Positions 28,439-37,722 are shown, counted from the stretch's first letter. The stretch is DNA of 64,000 bases from Deltaproteobacteria bacterium (GCA_029261835.1 JAJDAO010000003.1:62001-126000), one strand, 5' to 3'. The notes: generated by a model from the sequence alone, not told the origin. Translations and numbers: made by a program.

Positions 28439-30606
28439 CGGCCATTCGTCTCGCGATCGAATGTCCGCCGCGAGAGGACCGAGAAGGCGACCTCTCCCGA
28501 ACCCTCGAGCGTGCCGAAGCGCGGCGTCTGGCGGCGATGGGAGGCGCTCGTGACGTTGGGGCGCACGTAGGTTCCGATCTCGCTTGCGGTGACCCAGCCA
28601 TTCCGATCGAAGTCGGCCTCGCCCGCGAGGGCCCGCAGGAAGAAGCGCGTGAAGATGCCCTGGCCGCCACTCTCGATCGCCTGCTCACCCTCGGCGCCAG
28701 CAGTGATCATCTGTACCGTTGGCAGTGACGTGATCTTCTCGATGTAACCGTCTCCACCGGATTTCGCGATCGCGATGCCTCGGGCGAGTCCCAGGCCGGA
28801 GTAGCACGAGTCCATCGCGTAGTAGACCTGCCGAGCCGGCAGCCGACTCGAAATGCTGCGCAGCGTATCCATCGAGATTGCGGTCGCGAAGACTTGATTC
28901 GGATCTGAATCCGCCGGCACGATGTAGCCGCGCTTGCCGCCGTCGGCGAGCGACTCCGTTTGGCCATGCCCAGCGAAGTAGATCACCGCCATCGAATCCG
29001 AGTCGGTCCTCTGAGCCAGCTCGTTGCCGAGCACAGTGAGGATTCGCCGACGAGTTGCCTCGCGGTCGTAGAGCTCGATGACCTCATCGAAGCCCATGCC
29101 CCGAAACGCCTCCGACACCTGGCCCGCGTCGCGACGCGCTCCTTCGAGGCTGGGCCAGCTCGCGTAGTCGTCGATGCCGACGACCACCGCCACCCGCCGG
29201 CTGTAGGGGGAGCGGGCCGCAGCGCGCCGCGGCTGTTCGGGCGCGGACTGCGTGCGTGCGCCGCTCTCGATCTTCTGGTGCAGCGTTGTCGGTGCGATCT
29301 TCGTCCCGGGTCGCGGCGGGCTGGGGGCCGGGGTCGTCGGGACGTCGGTCGGCGTATTGGCGGCCTGGCGCGCTGCCTCGGAAGCGTTCGCGAGCGCCGC
29401 GCCGACCAGCCCCTTGTAGCCATACTTGGCGATGAAGCCCGCCGGATCCTTGAAAGCGTCGCCGGCCGCTGCCGGAGCCGCGCCGGACTCGAGCAGCAGC
29501 TCAGCCATCGCTTGATCGCGGTTGTTGAGTGCGACCACCAGCGGTCGCGCCCCGTTTCTGTTCGGCAGATCGGGCTTGGCGCCGTGCTCGAGCAGCGTTT
29601 CAGCCATCTCCAAGTGTCGGTTCTGGACCGCCGTATAGAGCGGCGACTCTCCGTTCTGGTTGCGCACGTTGGGGTTGGCTTGCGCCTCGAGCAGGAGCTC
29701 GGCGATGGCGGTGTCGCGCTGGGCGACGGCGTCAACCAGTGCCGTGCTGCCGTTTCGGTCCGGGACGTCGGGCTTCGCCTTGGCCTCCAGCAGTAGCTCG
29801 ACGGACCGGCGGTCGCGCCGCCGGGTCGCGATCAGCAGCGCCGGGTCGCCGTTGTTGTTGGTCGTGTCCGGGTTCGCTTGGTGTTCGAGCAGCAGCTCAA
29901 CCAGCTCGTCGTCCTGGTTCTCGAGCGCCTTGATGAGAGGAGACTGGCCGCTGTGTGCCGCGGTGTTGGGATCGGCGCCGTGCTCGAGAAGCTGTCTGGT
30001 GATCTCGCGGTCACGCCGGTCGACGGCCAGCAGGAGCGGTGTTCGGCCATTGCGGTCCGGCGCACCGGGAGGCGCCCCGTGCTCGAGCAGCAGGTCCACG
30101 ATCTCGAGGTGCCGGTCCTCAGCGGCGAGCAGGATCGCCGTGTCGCGATCGCGGTCACGCGCCGCGACATCCGCCCCCGCTGCGAGTAGCAGCTTGGCCA
30201 CTTCGTAGTGGCCGCGCTTGGCGACGAGCATGAGCGCGGTGCGGCCGCGTTCGTTGCTGGCATCGGGATTGGCGCCGAGTTCGAGCAGTCGCGCCACGAT
30301 CTCGCTGCGGCCCTTGTCCGCCGCGAGCATCAGTGGTGTTCGGCCGTCTCCGCTGCGAGCGTCGATACGCGCGCCGCGCTCCACGAGCCGTTCGAGCGCC
30401 GCCACGTGGCCCTGCCTGGCGGCCTCATGCAGGGGTGTTCGCCCGCCCGAGCCGGTCTTGTTTGGGCTCTCGCCCTGCGTCAGGAGCCGATCGAGATCCG
30501 CCAGATCGCCCTGCTCCGCTGCCCGGTGGATGGGTGTGGTACCCGCGCAGGCGCTGAGCAATAGGGCCGCGGTGACAACGAGCAGGGGGCGGATGTGGGG
30601 GAGCAT
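28435..30606 (-). CDS. Lipoprotein with 11 ankyrin repeats and a caspase (C14) domain
   Basis: A 723-residue protein. The N-terminal signal ends in the lipobox LLSAC with Cys20, so the mature protein should be lipid-anchored. Residues 23-385 form 11 ankyrin repeats with an exact 33-residue period (TPIHRAA at 24, TPLHEAA at 57, on to RPLVVAL at 354). A Pro/Thr-rich linker (410-465) leads to a caspase domain (470-690) with the dyad His547 (FAGHG) and Cys601 (MDSCYSG). An EF-hand-like loop [12 protein letters not shown] (665-676) follows, as in bacterial orthocaspases, some of which need calcium. The start at 30606 puts the lipobox at the usual distance. Target and trigger are unknown. It is coupled to the VOC gene downstream and divergent from the diadenylate cyclase gene. 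Confidence 0.9.
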   Translation of the reverse strand: MLPHIRPLLVVTAALLLSACAGTTPIHRAAEQGDLADLDRLLTQGESPNKTGSGGRTPLHEAARQGHVAALERLVERGARIDARSGDGRTPLMLAADKGRSEIVARLLELGANPDASNERGRTALMLVAKRGHYEVAKLLLAAGADVAARDRDRDTAILLAAEDRHLEIVDLLLEHGAPPGAPDRNGRTPLLLAVDRRDREITRQLLEHGADPNTAAHSGQSPLIKALENQDDELVELLLEHQANPDTTNNNGDPALLIATRRRDRRSVELLLEAKAKPDVPDRNGSTALVDAVAQRDTAIAELLLEAQANPNVRNQNGESPLYTAVQNRHLEMAETLLEHGAKPDLPNRNGARPLVVALNNRDQAMAELLLESGAAPAAAGDAFKDPAGFIAKYGYKGLVGAALANASEAARQAANTPTDVPTTPAPSPPRPGTKIAPTTLHQKIESGARTQSAPEQPRRAAARSPYSRRVAVVVGIDDYASWPSLEGARRDAGQVSEAFRGMGFDEVIELYDREATRRRILTVLGNELAQRTDSDSMAVIYFAGHGQTESLADGGKRGYIVPADSDPNQVFATAISMDTLRSISSRLPARQVYYAMDSCYSGLGLARGIAIAKSGGDGYIEKITSLPTVQMITAGAEGEQAIESGGQGIFTRFFLRALAGEADFDRNGWVTASEIGTYVRPNVTSASHRRQTPRFGTLEGSGEVAFSVLSRRTFDRETNGR

Positions 30607-30912
30607 GTCGTGATCGTCTCCAGGCACCGGTCGTCGTGGCACGTGCGGAGAGTCTATCTCGCGTCATCTCCGTGAGCCGCCCAGCATGGGCGATCGCTCC
30701 ACCGCCGGGACTCTCCAGGTTGGGGCCATCGGGCGCGCTTTGGGTTCCGCCCGATCGTCGTGACAGTGTAGGAATACTGCCCCGGCCCAGCGACTCGTTC
30801 GCCCTCGGTGCCTTCTGATTCTGCCGGAGTTCTGTATTTTCCCCCCATCGCCCGCGGATGGCGTTACACCAGCGGGCTATTCGGGCATGGGGCACGGGGG
30901 GGCTCGTTGCCG
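30607..30912. other. Divergent intergenic region
   Basis: 306 bases between the caspase lipoprotein gene and the diadenylate cyclase gene. The longer open frames here have no family signature. A T-rich patch near 30830-30840 (CTGTATTTT) could be a -10 region for the plus-strand gene, but no good -35 pairs with it. Short C6 and G7 runs occur at 30841 and 30896. Confidence 0.35.
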
Positions 30913-32064
30913 ATGTTTGCCGAGCTGCGCCTGAGCGATCTGGTCGATATCGCGATCGTGGCCTCGCTCGTCTGGCTCGCGATCGTCTGGTTTCGCACGG
31001 CGCAGGCCCGCATGGCACTGCTCGGGTTCTCCGCCGTGGCCGTGCTCTTCTTGCTGGCGCGCGCCCTCGACCTGCAGCTCACCACGTGGTTGCTCCAGGG
31101 CTTTACCGCCGTCTTGGCGCTGGTGTTGGTCGTCGTCTTTCAGGACGACCTGCGCCGACTGTTCGAGGGCATCGCGGTCTGGGGCCTGCGCCGCGGCGTG
31201 CCGCGTCCGCCGCCGGATGTGGAGCGGGTCTTGGTGCGCGTCTGCTTTGCACTGGCCCGGGCTGGGATGGGTGCTCTCGTTGTGTTGCCCGGGCGCGAGC
31301 CGCTCGAGCGGCATCTCGAGGGTGGTGTGTATCTCGACGGCCGGCTGAGCGAGCCGCTGCTCCTCAGTCTATTCGATCCTCGCTCAGCCGGACATGACGG
31401 TGCCGCTGTGGTCGGGGCCAATAGACTCGTGCGCTTCGGTGTGCACCTGCCGCTCTCGACCGACTGGGATCGGCTCGGACACGGCGGAACTCGACACGCC
31501 GCCGCGCTCGGCCTGTCGGAGCGCAGCGACGCGCTCTGCCTGGTCGTGTCCGAGGAAAGGGGCGAAGTCTCGATCGCGTTGGACGGCCAACTGCAAGTGA
31601 TGGCCGGACCCGAGGAGCTGATGACCGCCCTGCGTCGCTTCGTGGCGCCGGCCGCACGGCGGCCGCGTGCGGCCGGCTGGCGTTCGCGCCTGGCTCGTGT
31701 CGGGACGAGATGGCGCGAAGGCGTCGTGGCGGTGGGGCTGGCGACCGGTCTGTGGTACGTGGCGGTGCCCGGGGCGGCGCTGGAGGCCGCGGGTCGCTCG
31801 GTGCCCGTGGTGGTCGAGAACCTACCGGAGGGGTACGAGCTGGTGGGGGTCGAGCCGCCCGAGGTCGAGGTGCGCTTCGAGGGCCGCCGCCGCGACCTCT
31901 ACCTCGCCGGCGCGAACGATCTGGCCGTGCGCATCGACGCGCTGCTCGTCCAGCTGGGTCGCCGCACGTTCGAACTCTCGCTCGAGCAGGTCCAGCATCC
32001 CGAGCGCGTGCGTCCTCTGGCCATCAGCCCGCCCAAGGTGAGACTCTCCGTGAAGAAGCGCTGA
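30913..32064 (+). CDS. CdaA-type diadenylate cyclase fused to a YbbR/CdaR-like domain
   Basis: A 383-residue membrane protein predicted to make cyclic di-AMP from ATP. Three membrane helices (about 10-28, 33-50, 56-76) precede the DAC domain: HDGAAV (161-166) is the DGA motif, GGTRHAAALGLSERSDA (191-207) is the RHR-motif region, and VVSEERGEVS (211-220) the conserved acidic strand. The third residue of RHR is alanine (Ala196) instead of arginine. A fourth helix (about 269-286) leads to an 85-residue domain (VPVVVENLPEGYEL on) resembling the YbbR repeat of CdaR, the regulator normally encoded by a separate gene next to cdaA. ATG 30913 follows a G-rich site; TTG 30907 is an alternative. Confidence 0.85.
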   Translation: MFAELRLSDLVDIAIVASLVWLAIVWFRTAQARMALLGFSAVAVLFLLARALDLQLTTWLLQGFTAVLALVLVVVFQDDLRRLFEGIAVWGLRRGVPRPPPDVERVLVRVCFALARAGMGALVVLPGREPLERHLEGGVYLDGRLSEPLLLSLFDPRSAGHDGAAVVGANRLVRFGVHLPLSTDWDRLGHGGTRHAAALGLSERSDALCLVVSEERGEVSIALDGQLQVMAGPEELMTALRRFVAPAARRPRAAGWRSRLARVGTRWREGVVAVGLATGLWYVAVPGAALEAAGRSVPVVVENLPEGYELVGVEPPEVEVRFEGRRRDLYLAGANDLAVRIDALLVQLGRRTFELSLEQVQHPERVRPLAISPPKVRLSVKKR

Positions 32065-32099
32065 CGTCGCGGACCCTGGTGTCCTGTCCCAGGAGTGCC

Positions 32100-34775
32100 T
32101 CACGGAGTGCCGCGGCGGCCGGGTCGCCGCAGATCGATCAGGGCGGGCAGCACGAGGAGCACGCTCACCACGGTGTAGATCAGGCCCGCAGTCAGCATGA
32201 TCCCGAGGCCCTTGATGCCCCGGTGACCGGCGAAGGACAGGCTGCCGAAGCTCACGACCGTGGTCAGCGCGCTGTAGTAGACGGCCCTGGCGCTGGCTGT
32301 GTCCAGCAGCCCTTCGCCTTCGTTCAGCCCCTCGTTGGCGCGCTGGACCAGGTGGATGGCGCTGTCGACGCCAATGCCGAATAGCAGCGGAATCACGACC
32401 ACGTTGGTGAAGTTGAAGCCGAGCCCCAGAGCGACGATTGTTGCTCCAGTCAGGCTCGCGCCCAAGAACAGCGGCGCCATCACCAGCGCGACGTCCCCGA
32501 CGCTGCGCCAGAGCAGCCAGAGCAGCAGTGAGATCAGAACGACCGCGTAGATCAGCGCCTGGCGGAAGGAGGCCGAGATGGCCGTGCCGAACTCGAGCAG
32601 GTTGACCGGTACACCGCTCGCGTCGGGAGCGAAGGCCTTGACCTCCAGCACGAAGCTCTCGAAGTCACGCAGATCGCTCAGATCACCGGCCGGAAACACT
32701 TGAACCCGCGCCGTGCCGTCGGAGGCCAGCATGCGCTTGCGCAGCCTGTCGGGGAGATCGGCCATCTGGATTTCCTCGGCCTCGAGGGCCCGGCGTAGAC
32801 GGGCGAGCTGCTGCGGCAGTGAGGCGAGAAGCAGGTCGTCGAGTTCTTCCAGTGCCTCTTCGGGACTGTCCTCCCGCCCGACCCGCTCGAGGAAGGTGCC
32901 CAGGTGGTCGCGCAGCCGCTGCATGCTCTTCGCCAGCGCGGTTTCGCTGCTGCTGCCGGCGAGTGTGGCGAGATAGTCGTGAAGCTCCCGCAGCGCTCCC
33001 ACCTGCTCCTCGTCGGTAGGTTCGGTGTGCTCGGCGGGCGCGCCACCAGGGCTGTCGAAGAGAAAGGCGATGTCAGCCAGGATCTCGAGCTTCTCCTCCT
33101 GTCGCTCGGGCACGTAGCTCGCCAACGAGATCGAGCGGGCCACGCTTTCAAGCTCGCCTATCCGCTCGGCGAGCTCGGCCGCGCTCTGCAGGTCGGGGGC
33201 CAGCACGTTGAGGTACCAGGGCGACGTATCGCTGTGCGACAGCAGATCGCGAAATGCCTGAACCGACTCGGTGGAGGGATCGCGCATATCCACCGGGTTC
33301 ACATTGAAGTGTGCCCGCGGCAAGACCGCGAGGCTGGCCAGGCCGGCGGCCAGGGCCAGCCAGCGCACGGCCGCCGGATGCCGCCGAAGTCCGCTCCAGC
33401 CTCCCTGCGTGAAGCGCAACTCCGCTCGCAGATGACGCGCGGGGTCGATGCGCAGCGGGCCGCTCACCAGCGCCGGAAAGAGGGTGAGGGTCAGAAAGAA
33501 GATGATGAACATGCCCGTGCCCGCGATCGCGCCCAGCTCTGCCATGCCGCGATAGTCGGTCGGGATGAAGACGTAGAACCCGATGGCGGTGGTCAGCGTG
33601 CAGAAGGCGAGCGCCGTGCCCACGTGCCCGGCCGCCTGTCGCAGGGCCTCTCCATGTGGGAGGCCCCGTCGCAGCAGGTCGGCGTATCCCGTTCCCAGGT
33701 GAATACCGAAGTCCACGCCGAGGCCAATGTAGAGGATCGCGAACGAGATGGAGAGCAGGTTCAATTCACCGATCGCCACGGTGGCAAAGGCCGCGGTCCA
33801 GATCAGCCCTACGACCAGTGTCGCGAACGCCGCGGCGACCAGGCGCAGCGAGCGTAGCGCCCGCTGCAGAATCAGCGTCACCAGCACGAGGCAGAAGCTG
33901 CCCGCGCCGCCGATGTCCCAGGCGAACCCGATCATTTCTTCATAGCTGAGCGCCGGATTTCCGGTGACCCGTACCCGCACGCCCCTCTCCGGCACCAAGC
34001 CGAGCCGTCGCGCGACTTCGTGCACGCGGGCGATCGCCGTGCGTCCCAGCAAGACGTCGCTGTAGTCGAGAATCGGATGTGCCACGATCGCCCGGCGGGT
34101 CGATATCTCGAGCGAGGAGCCCTCGAGCAGCAGTTCTTCCCAGGAGATCGCCAGCGGGAACTCGTCGTAGATTGCCACTGTGGCGTGGCTCAGGCGGTCG
34201 AGCACCATGGACCACTGGGCTACGTCTCGACCCTCCGCATCGAGATCGTCCAGTCCCAGTCTGACGATCTCGGCCATGTGGGCGATGCTTGGGTCGAGCT
34301 CGAGCTCCGCGATCAGGGGCTGAACGCGGGCCATCTGGTCGGCGAAGTCATCGAGTTCCTCGGGGCTTCTGTAGAGCAGGCCATGGCGCTCGAAGAAGTC
34401 ACCGCCACCGGGCAGATAGACCTCCGAGAATTGATCGGATTCCAGCTGCAGCTGCTCGGTCAACAACGAGGCGGCGCTGCGCGCCAACTCGGGGGTCTCC
34501 GCATCCACCACGATGAAGAGCGCCTCCTCGAGGTTCGGGAACTGGCGGATGAATTCCTGGTGTGCCCGACGCGAGGGGAGTTGCTCGGAGACCAGGCTCA
34601 AGTTGTCCGAGTTGATCCCAAGATTGAGCAGCGTGTAGATCGCAGCCACGACGGTCGTGATGAGAATCGCGACGACAACCACTCTTGCACGGTGACGGAC
34701 GGCGTCCACCCACAGTGAGAGCGCGCTGGCCAGAGCTGCGTCGATCTGCCTCTTCATCACTCGTGGCTGTGCCAT
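32100..34775 (-). CDS. RND-superfamily exporter (MMPL/HpnN-like)
   Basis: An 891-residue protein with two repeats, each of a membrane helix, a large periplasmic loop, and a block of five helices; the central GLGVDFGIHLGTGYAD and the C-terminal FGIGVDSAIHLVQRANEG are the paired helix-4 motifs of the MMPL class. The second loop contains a Glu/Leu-rich helical stretch (about 610-690). Size and layout fit HpnN, which moves hopanoids to the outer membrane, but no other hopanoid genes are in the window, so another lipid is possible. The ATG at 34775 is preceded on its strand by a run of C with no clear ribosome site; ATG 34757 is an alternative. Confidence 0.8.
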   Translation of the reverse strand: MAQPRVMKRQIDAALASALSLWVDAVRHRARVVVVAILITTVVAAIYTLLNLGINSDNLSLVSEQLPSRRAHQEFIRQFPNLEEALFIVVDAETPELARSAASLLTEQLQLESDQFSEVYLPGGGDFFERHGLLYRSPEELDDFADQMARVQPLIAELELDPSIAHMAEIVRLGLDDLDAEGRDVAQWSMVLDRLSHATVAIYDEFPLAISWEELLLEGSSLEISTRRAIVAHPILDYSDVLLGRTAIARVHEVARRLGLVPERGVRVRVTGNPALSYEEMIGFAWDIGGAGSFCLVLVTLILQRALRSLRLVAAAFATLVVGLIWTAAFATVAIGELNLLSISFAILYIGLGVDFGIHLGTGYADLLRRGLPHGEALRQAAGHVGTALAFCTLTTAIGFYVFIPTDYRGMAELGAIAGTGMFIIFFLTLTLFPALVSGPLRIDPARHLRAELRFTQGGWSGLRRHPAAVRWLALAAGLASLAVLPRAHFNVNPVDMRDPSTESVQAFRDLLSHSDTSPWYLNVLAPDLQSAAELAERIGELESVARSISLASYVPERQEEKLEILADIAFLFDSPGGAPAEHTEPTDEEQVGALRELHDYLATLAGSSSETALAKSMQRLRDHLGTFLERVGREDSPEEALEELDDLLLASLPQQLARLRRALEAEEIQMADLPDRLRKRMLASDGTARVQVFPAGDLSDLRDFESFVLEVKAFAPDASGVPVNLLEFGTAISASFRQALIYAVVLISLLLWLLWRSVGDVALVMAPLFLGASLTGATIVALGLGFNFTNVVVIPLLFGIGVDSAIHLVQRANEGLNEGEGLLDTASARAVYYSALTTVVSFGSLSFAGHRGIKGLGIMLTAGLIYTVVSVLLVLPALIDLRRPGRRGTP

Positions 34776-34858
34776 CAGGGGGGGGCGCCGGGCCGACAAC
34801 GATATGTCAGCGCGATGGGTACCGCATGCCGCCTCGCGCCAAGGCCGCACGCCTTCGA

Positions 34859-34879
34859 CCGCGCCCGAAGGGGGCGCGG
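34859..34879 (-). terminator. GC hairpin downstream of the small ORF
   Basis: CCGCGCCC (34859-34866) and GGGCGCGG (34872-34879) form an 8-bp perfect stem with a 5-base loop, located between the small membrane ORF and the RND exporter, both on the minus strand. No U-run follows, so it is a terminator-like or attenuator-like structure of moderate support. Confidence 0.4.
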
Positions 34880-34895
34880 ATCTCTCGGTACCCCG

Positions 34896-35000
34896 CTAGC
34901 GGCCGGGACGGCTGCGCGGCCTGCCGCCGTCCATACGGCGCAGCGCGAGCCAGGTCAGTCCCAGGAGAATGAGGCCGATGATGTTGACGGGATCGTTCAC
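34896..35000 (-). CDS. Small single-span membrane peptide (hypothetical)
   Basis: A possible 34-residue protein from a GTG with a G-rich site upstream: a hydrophobic helix (VNIIGLILLGLTWLALRR) followed by a short Arg-rich tail, the shape of a positive-inside membrane peptide. A longer form from ATG 35036 is also open. It resembles no family I know. A GC hairpin lies just downstream. The hydrophobic segment is the only support, so this is tentative. The rest of the 408-base gap between the RND and SelO-like genes shows nothing else convincing. Confidence 0.35.
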   Translation of the reverse strand: MNDPVNIIGLILLGLTWLALRRMDGGRPRSRPGR

Positions 35001-35183
35001 GGCGCCCCCTCGCGAATGCCATGCGTCGCTGCTCATATATCCGCTTTCCGCGCTTTTCCTTCCGTGACCTGGATCACCTCGTGCACGCGACGAGGCCACG
35101 CGGAGGGCCGCTCGCAGTTCTGGTCGGTCCGACAGCGGGAAGCAGCACTACGCCTTGTGGGCAAATGCCCGCGAATCGCCCGG

Positions 35184-37085
35184 TCAGAGACCTTCGCGGA
35201 AGTCGTGGGTCAGCTTGATCAGACTGGCGAGCACGCGCTCCTCCAGTGGCGAGAGCGAGTTCTCGCCGCCAGCCGTGCGCCCGGCCACGCGCTCTGAGTT
35301 CAGGTCTTGATAGTCGGTGAAGCTCTGGACGAGACGATAGAGGGACTCGGCGGAGAGTTGCCCGAGCCGGCGGATCAGTCCGTTGGCCGCGTGGTCGATG
35401 CTGTCGCCGGTGATGCGGGCGTGGTGATTGATCACCTTGGCGCGCTCGGCCACGTCCCGGAGCACGCTTTCGAGCGGATTCCCGTGAGCCTTGGCGGCCA
35501 CCCTCATCAGGGCGAGGTAGCTGCGCTGGAACTTGCGCGTCATACGCTTCCGATAGTCGCTCGGCTTGCGATCGGCGGGCGTGGCATAGCTGGAGAGCGC
35601 GATGTCGAGGAACTCGCGCGTCGACATCAGGAGCCCCGCATCAACTGGGCCGCTCTTCGTCTGCTCGCCTCGTTCTGCGAGACGCTCGGCGAAGTGGCGG
35701 GGGAGCACTCGCAGCAGGTCGCGCATGCAATAGATCGCGTTCCAGGAAAGGCCGTCGGGCACCTTGCCGGGACCTCGTGAGGAGCGCGCGTGTTCGAAAG
35801 ACGTGAAGAGCGTCGCGAAGCGCCGCAGCTCGTCTTCGGCCTCACGCAGCAGCCGCTCGGCGGTCGCCTCCTCGAAGCCGATCTTGCGCAGCAGCAACAG
35901 CCGTTTCACGCGGTCGAACTCGTCATCGAAGAGTGTCAGGGTCGCGTCACGAGCAAAGGACGAGAGGGGAGCCTTCTCGCCGCTGACGAGGAAGTTTCGC
36001 ATCTGGGCGTACTTCTGGACCAGATGTCGAGCTTTGCGGCGCTGCTCCGGGATCGACGTCGACATCCGGTCGAGATCCTCGAAGCGGTACTCGCGATGGT
36101 AGAGGCCAAACTGCCGGACCGAGCCGTAGTCGATGACGCTGCCGTCCGCCAGAATGTTGTCTCCGTCCCAGTCGATCCAGCAGAAGATGTATTCGCTCTC
36201 GAAAGTCGCGGTCACCCGGGCGAACGTGCGCGCGGCATCCTCCGCCATGTAGTGGTAACGGCGGACCGCACGGCGCCGATCGCCGGTGTCCGATAGCGCG
36301 GGCCACTCTCCGTTGGCCACTTGGCGATCGATGAAGAAGTCGGCCGTTGCGCGCAGCGACTCCAGCTTGCCCTGTCGCAGATGGACGAACATGTGCGAGG
36401 GGCGAAGCAGGTTCTTGGCGGCTCGCACATTGATCGCCAGACCCGAGGGAAGAACCAGCACCGCGAGCACGCGCTCCGTCGCGATGCCATTGCGGTGGAA
36501 GACCTCGCTCATCAGCGCGGCGTTGATGCCCTCTGCGAGCGCAGCCGTGCCACAGCCGTAGGAGGCCACGTAGTTGCCGGTCTTGAAGAAGGTCTTCTGC
36601 TCCGAAGTGGCCGGGCACAGGCGGGTGACACCCGTTCCGCAGCTCGAGATGTCCCAGGTGACGCCACCCAGTGTCAAGCAGCCATTCCAGATGCTTCGGC
36701 CATCCCCCGAATTCTCGCCTCGCTTGTCGGGGTGCTGTAGCTGGAGATAGCGCGTCGCCATGTAGCTGTGGGGGAGCAGGTCGCGCGCCGGGACACGTGT
36801 TCCATTCAGGAAGTCATACTCGTTGATGATGACCAGGCTGAACGTATCGAGCAGGCTGCGACGCAGGTCGGCCGTCAGTCGGTCGGGGTGACGAGCGGGG
36901 ATCAGGCCCATCTCCCGTGCGAGTGCAAAGTTGAAGTAAGCCACATCGCTGTCGTGCCGCCGACGCGCGCGATAGGCGACGTAGCAGTCGGGCGAGGCCC
37001 GCTTCAGCGGGTGTCGGCCGTCGATCCTGCGGAGCCGCTGATAGCCCGGTGGGGAGCGGCGTTGTCGGGGGCCGGATCTGGCCAC
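35184..37085 (-). CDS. Divergent SelO/YdiU-like protein (putative protein AMPylase)
   Basis: A 633-residue protein whose central part follows the SelO pseudokinase pattern: ENSGDGRSIWNGC (124-136), GVTWDISSCGTGVTRL, SEVFHRNGIATERVLAVL (the helix reading EAMxxLGIPTTRAL in SelO), then WDGDNILADGSVIDYGSV. By that alignment Asp309, Asn310 and Asp319 would match the catalytic and metal-binding residues that let SelO transfer AMP to proteins. The usual lysine-containing stretch is not conserved. The C-terminal 270 residues are helical and family-specific. The start is set by a GGAGG site 6 bases before GTG 37085; longer frames would run into the divergent FHA gene. Function is inferred from distant similarity. 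Confidence 0.55.
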   Translation of the reverse strand: MARSGPRQRRSPPGYQRLRRIDGRHPLKRASPDCYVAYRARRRHDSDVAYFNFALAREMGLIPARHPDRLTADLRRSLLDTFSLVIINEYDFLNGTRVPARDLLPHSYMATRYLQLQHPDKRGENSGDGRSIWNGCLTLGGVTWDISSCGTGVTRLCPATSEQKTFFKTGNYVASYGCGTAALAEGINAALMSEVFHRNGIATERVLAVLVLPSGLAINVRAAKNLLRPSHMFVHLRQGKLESLRATADFFIDRQVANGEWPALSDTGDRRRAVRRYHYMAEDAARTFARVTATFESEYIFCWIDWDGDNILADGSVIDYGSVRQFGLYHREYRFEDLDRMSTSIPEQRRKARHLVQKYAQMRNFLVSGEKAPLSSFARDATLTLFDDEFDRVKRLLLLRKIGFEEATAERLLREAEDELRRFATLFTSFEHARSSRGPGKVPDGLSWNAIYCMRDLLRVLPRHFAERLAERGEQTKSGPVDAGLLMSTREFLDIALSSYATPADRKPSDYRKRMTRKFQRSYLALMRVAAKAHGNPLESVLRDVAERAKVINHHARITGDSIDHAANGLIRRLGQLSAESLYRLVQSFTDYQDLNSERVAGRTAGGENSLSPLEERVLASLIKLTHDFREGL

Positions 37086-37091
37086 GTATCG

Positions 37092-37096
37092 CCTCC
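37092..37096 (-). promoter_or_regulatory. Ribosome binding site that fixes the SelO-like start
   Basis: GGAGG on the minus strand, 6 bases before GTG 37085. It is the only good site in the first 100 codons of the open frame and rejects the ATG at 37286. Confidence 0.6.
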
Positions 37097-37179
37097 GTTC
37101 TCGGAATCCTCGCCCTTCGTGCGGCCATCGGCGGAAGTCCGGGCCCTCTTTAGGTGTCCACCGGGTCGATTCAGGTGAA

Positions 37180-37722
37180 ATGGGCCAGCTCCCTGTCCCC
37201 CCGGGCATTTCACTGCCGGGTCGGCCCGCTGCTCGCAGCGCGCTACACCCCGGTGAGGGGCAGAGGAGGTTCTCGCTGGACCGCATCGATTGGGAACTCG
37301 AGCGGCTGAGCCCCCCGGCGCACCGGGGCGGGACGGTCCCCTTGCGGCCGCATCGCCGCTGCTATCTCGTCGGGCGATCGCAGCGCTGTGATGTCCGGCT
37401 CTTTACCGCGACTGCCTCGCGACAGCACGCCGAGCTACGGCGTGACGCAGAGGGCGTCTGGTGGCTGACCCCGGTGGCGGGCAAGCTCGTACTCGCCGAT
37501 GGGGAGCCGGTCGAGGGCGAATGCGAACTCTGCGAAGGACTGAATCTCGTACTGGGTGAGGATCGCTTGCGCTGCGGCAGGCCGCAGTCGGAGTCGGAGG
37601 CGGAAACGGAGGCGCTGAGGAGCACCTCCGGCGTTGCGGTCTCGCGTCGTGCCGTGCTGGTTGCGACCGGTTTGCTGCTCCTGCTAATGCTGGGTCTCGT
37701 ACTCCTGCGCGTCAGCGCGTGA
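37180..37722 (+). CDS. Tail-anchored FHA-domain protein
   Basis: A 180-residue protein with one forkhead-associated domain at about 55-140: CYLVGRSQRCDVRLF holds the GR of the first phosphopeptide loop and ASRQHAEL the conserved Ser-x-x-His. FHA domains bind phosphothreonine. The C terminus is a single hydrophobic helix (VLVATGLLLLLMLGLVLL) with no soluble domain after it, so the FHA domain faces the cytoplasm. ATG 37180 has AGGTGAA just upstream; the AGAGGAGG site at about 37263 points to a possible shorter product but no standard start codon follows it. A Ser/Thr kinase gene nearby could supply the ligand. Confidence 0.75.
   Translation: MGQLPVPPGISLPGRPAARSALHPGEGQRRFSLDRIDWELERLSPPAHRGGTVPLRPHRRCYLVGRSQRCDVRLFTATASRQHAELRRDAEGVWWLTPVAGKLVLADGEPVEGECELCEGLNLVLGEDRLRCGRPQSESEAETEALRSTSGVAVSRRAVLVATGLLLLLMLGLVLLRVSA

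Noticed and set aside
29500..30540. Eleven 99-bp repeats, at first sight a tandem satellite or CRISPR-like array
   Set aside because: They are in frame and encode ankyrin repeats; there are no variable spacers between identical units.
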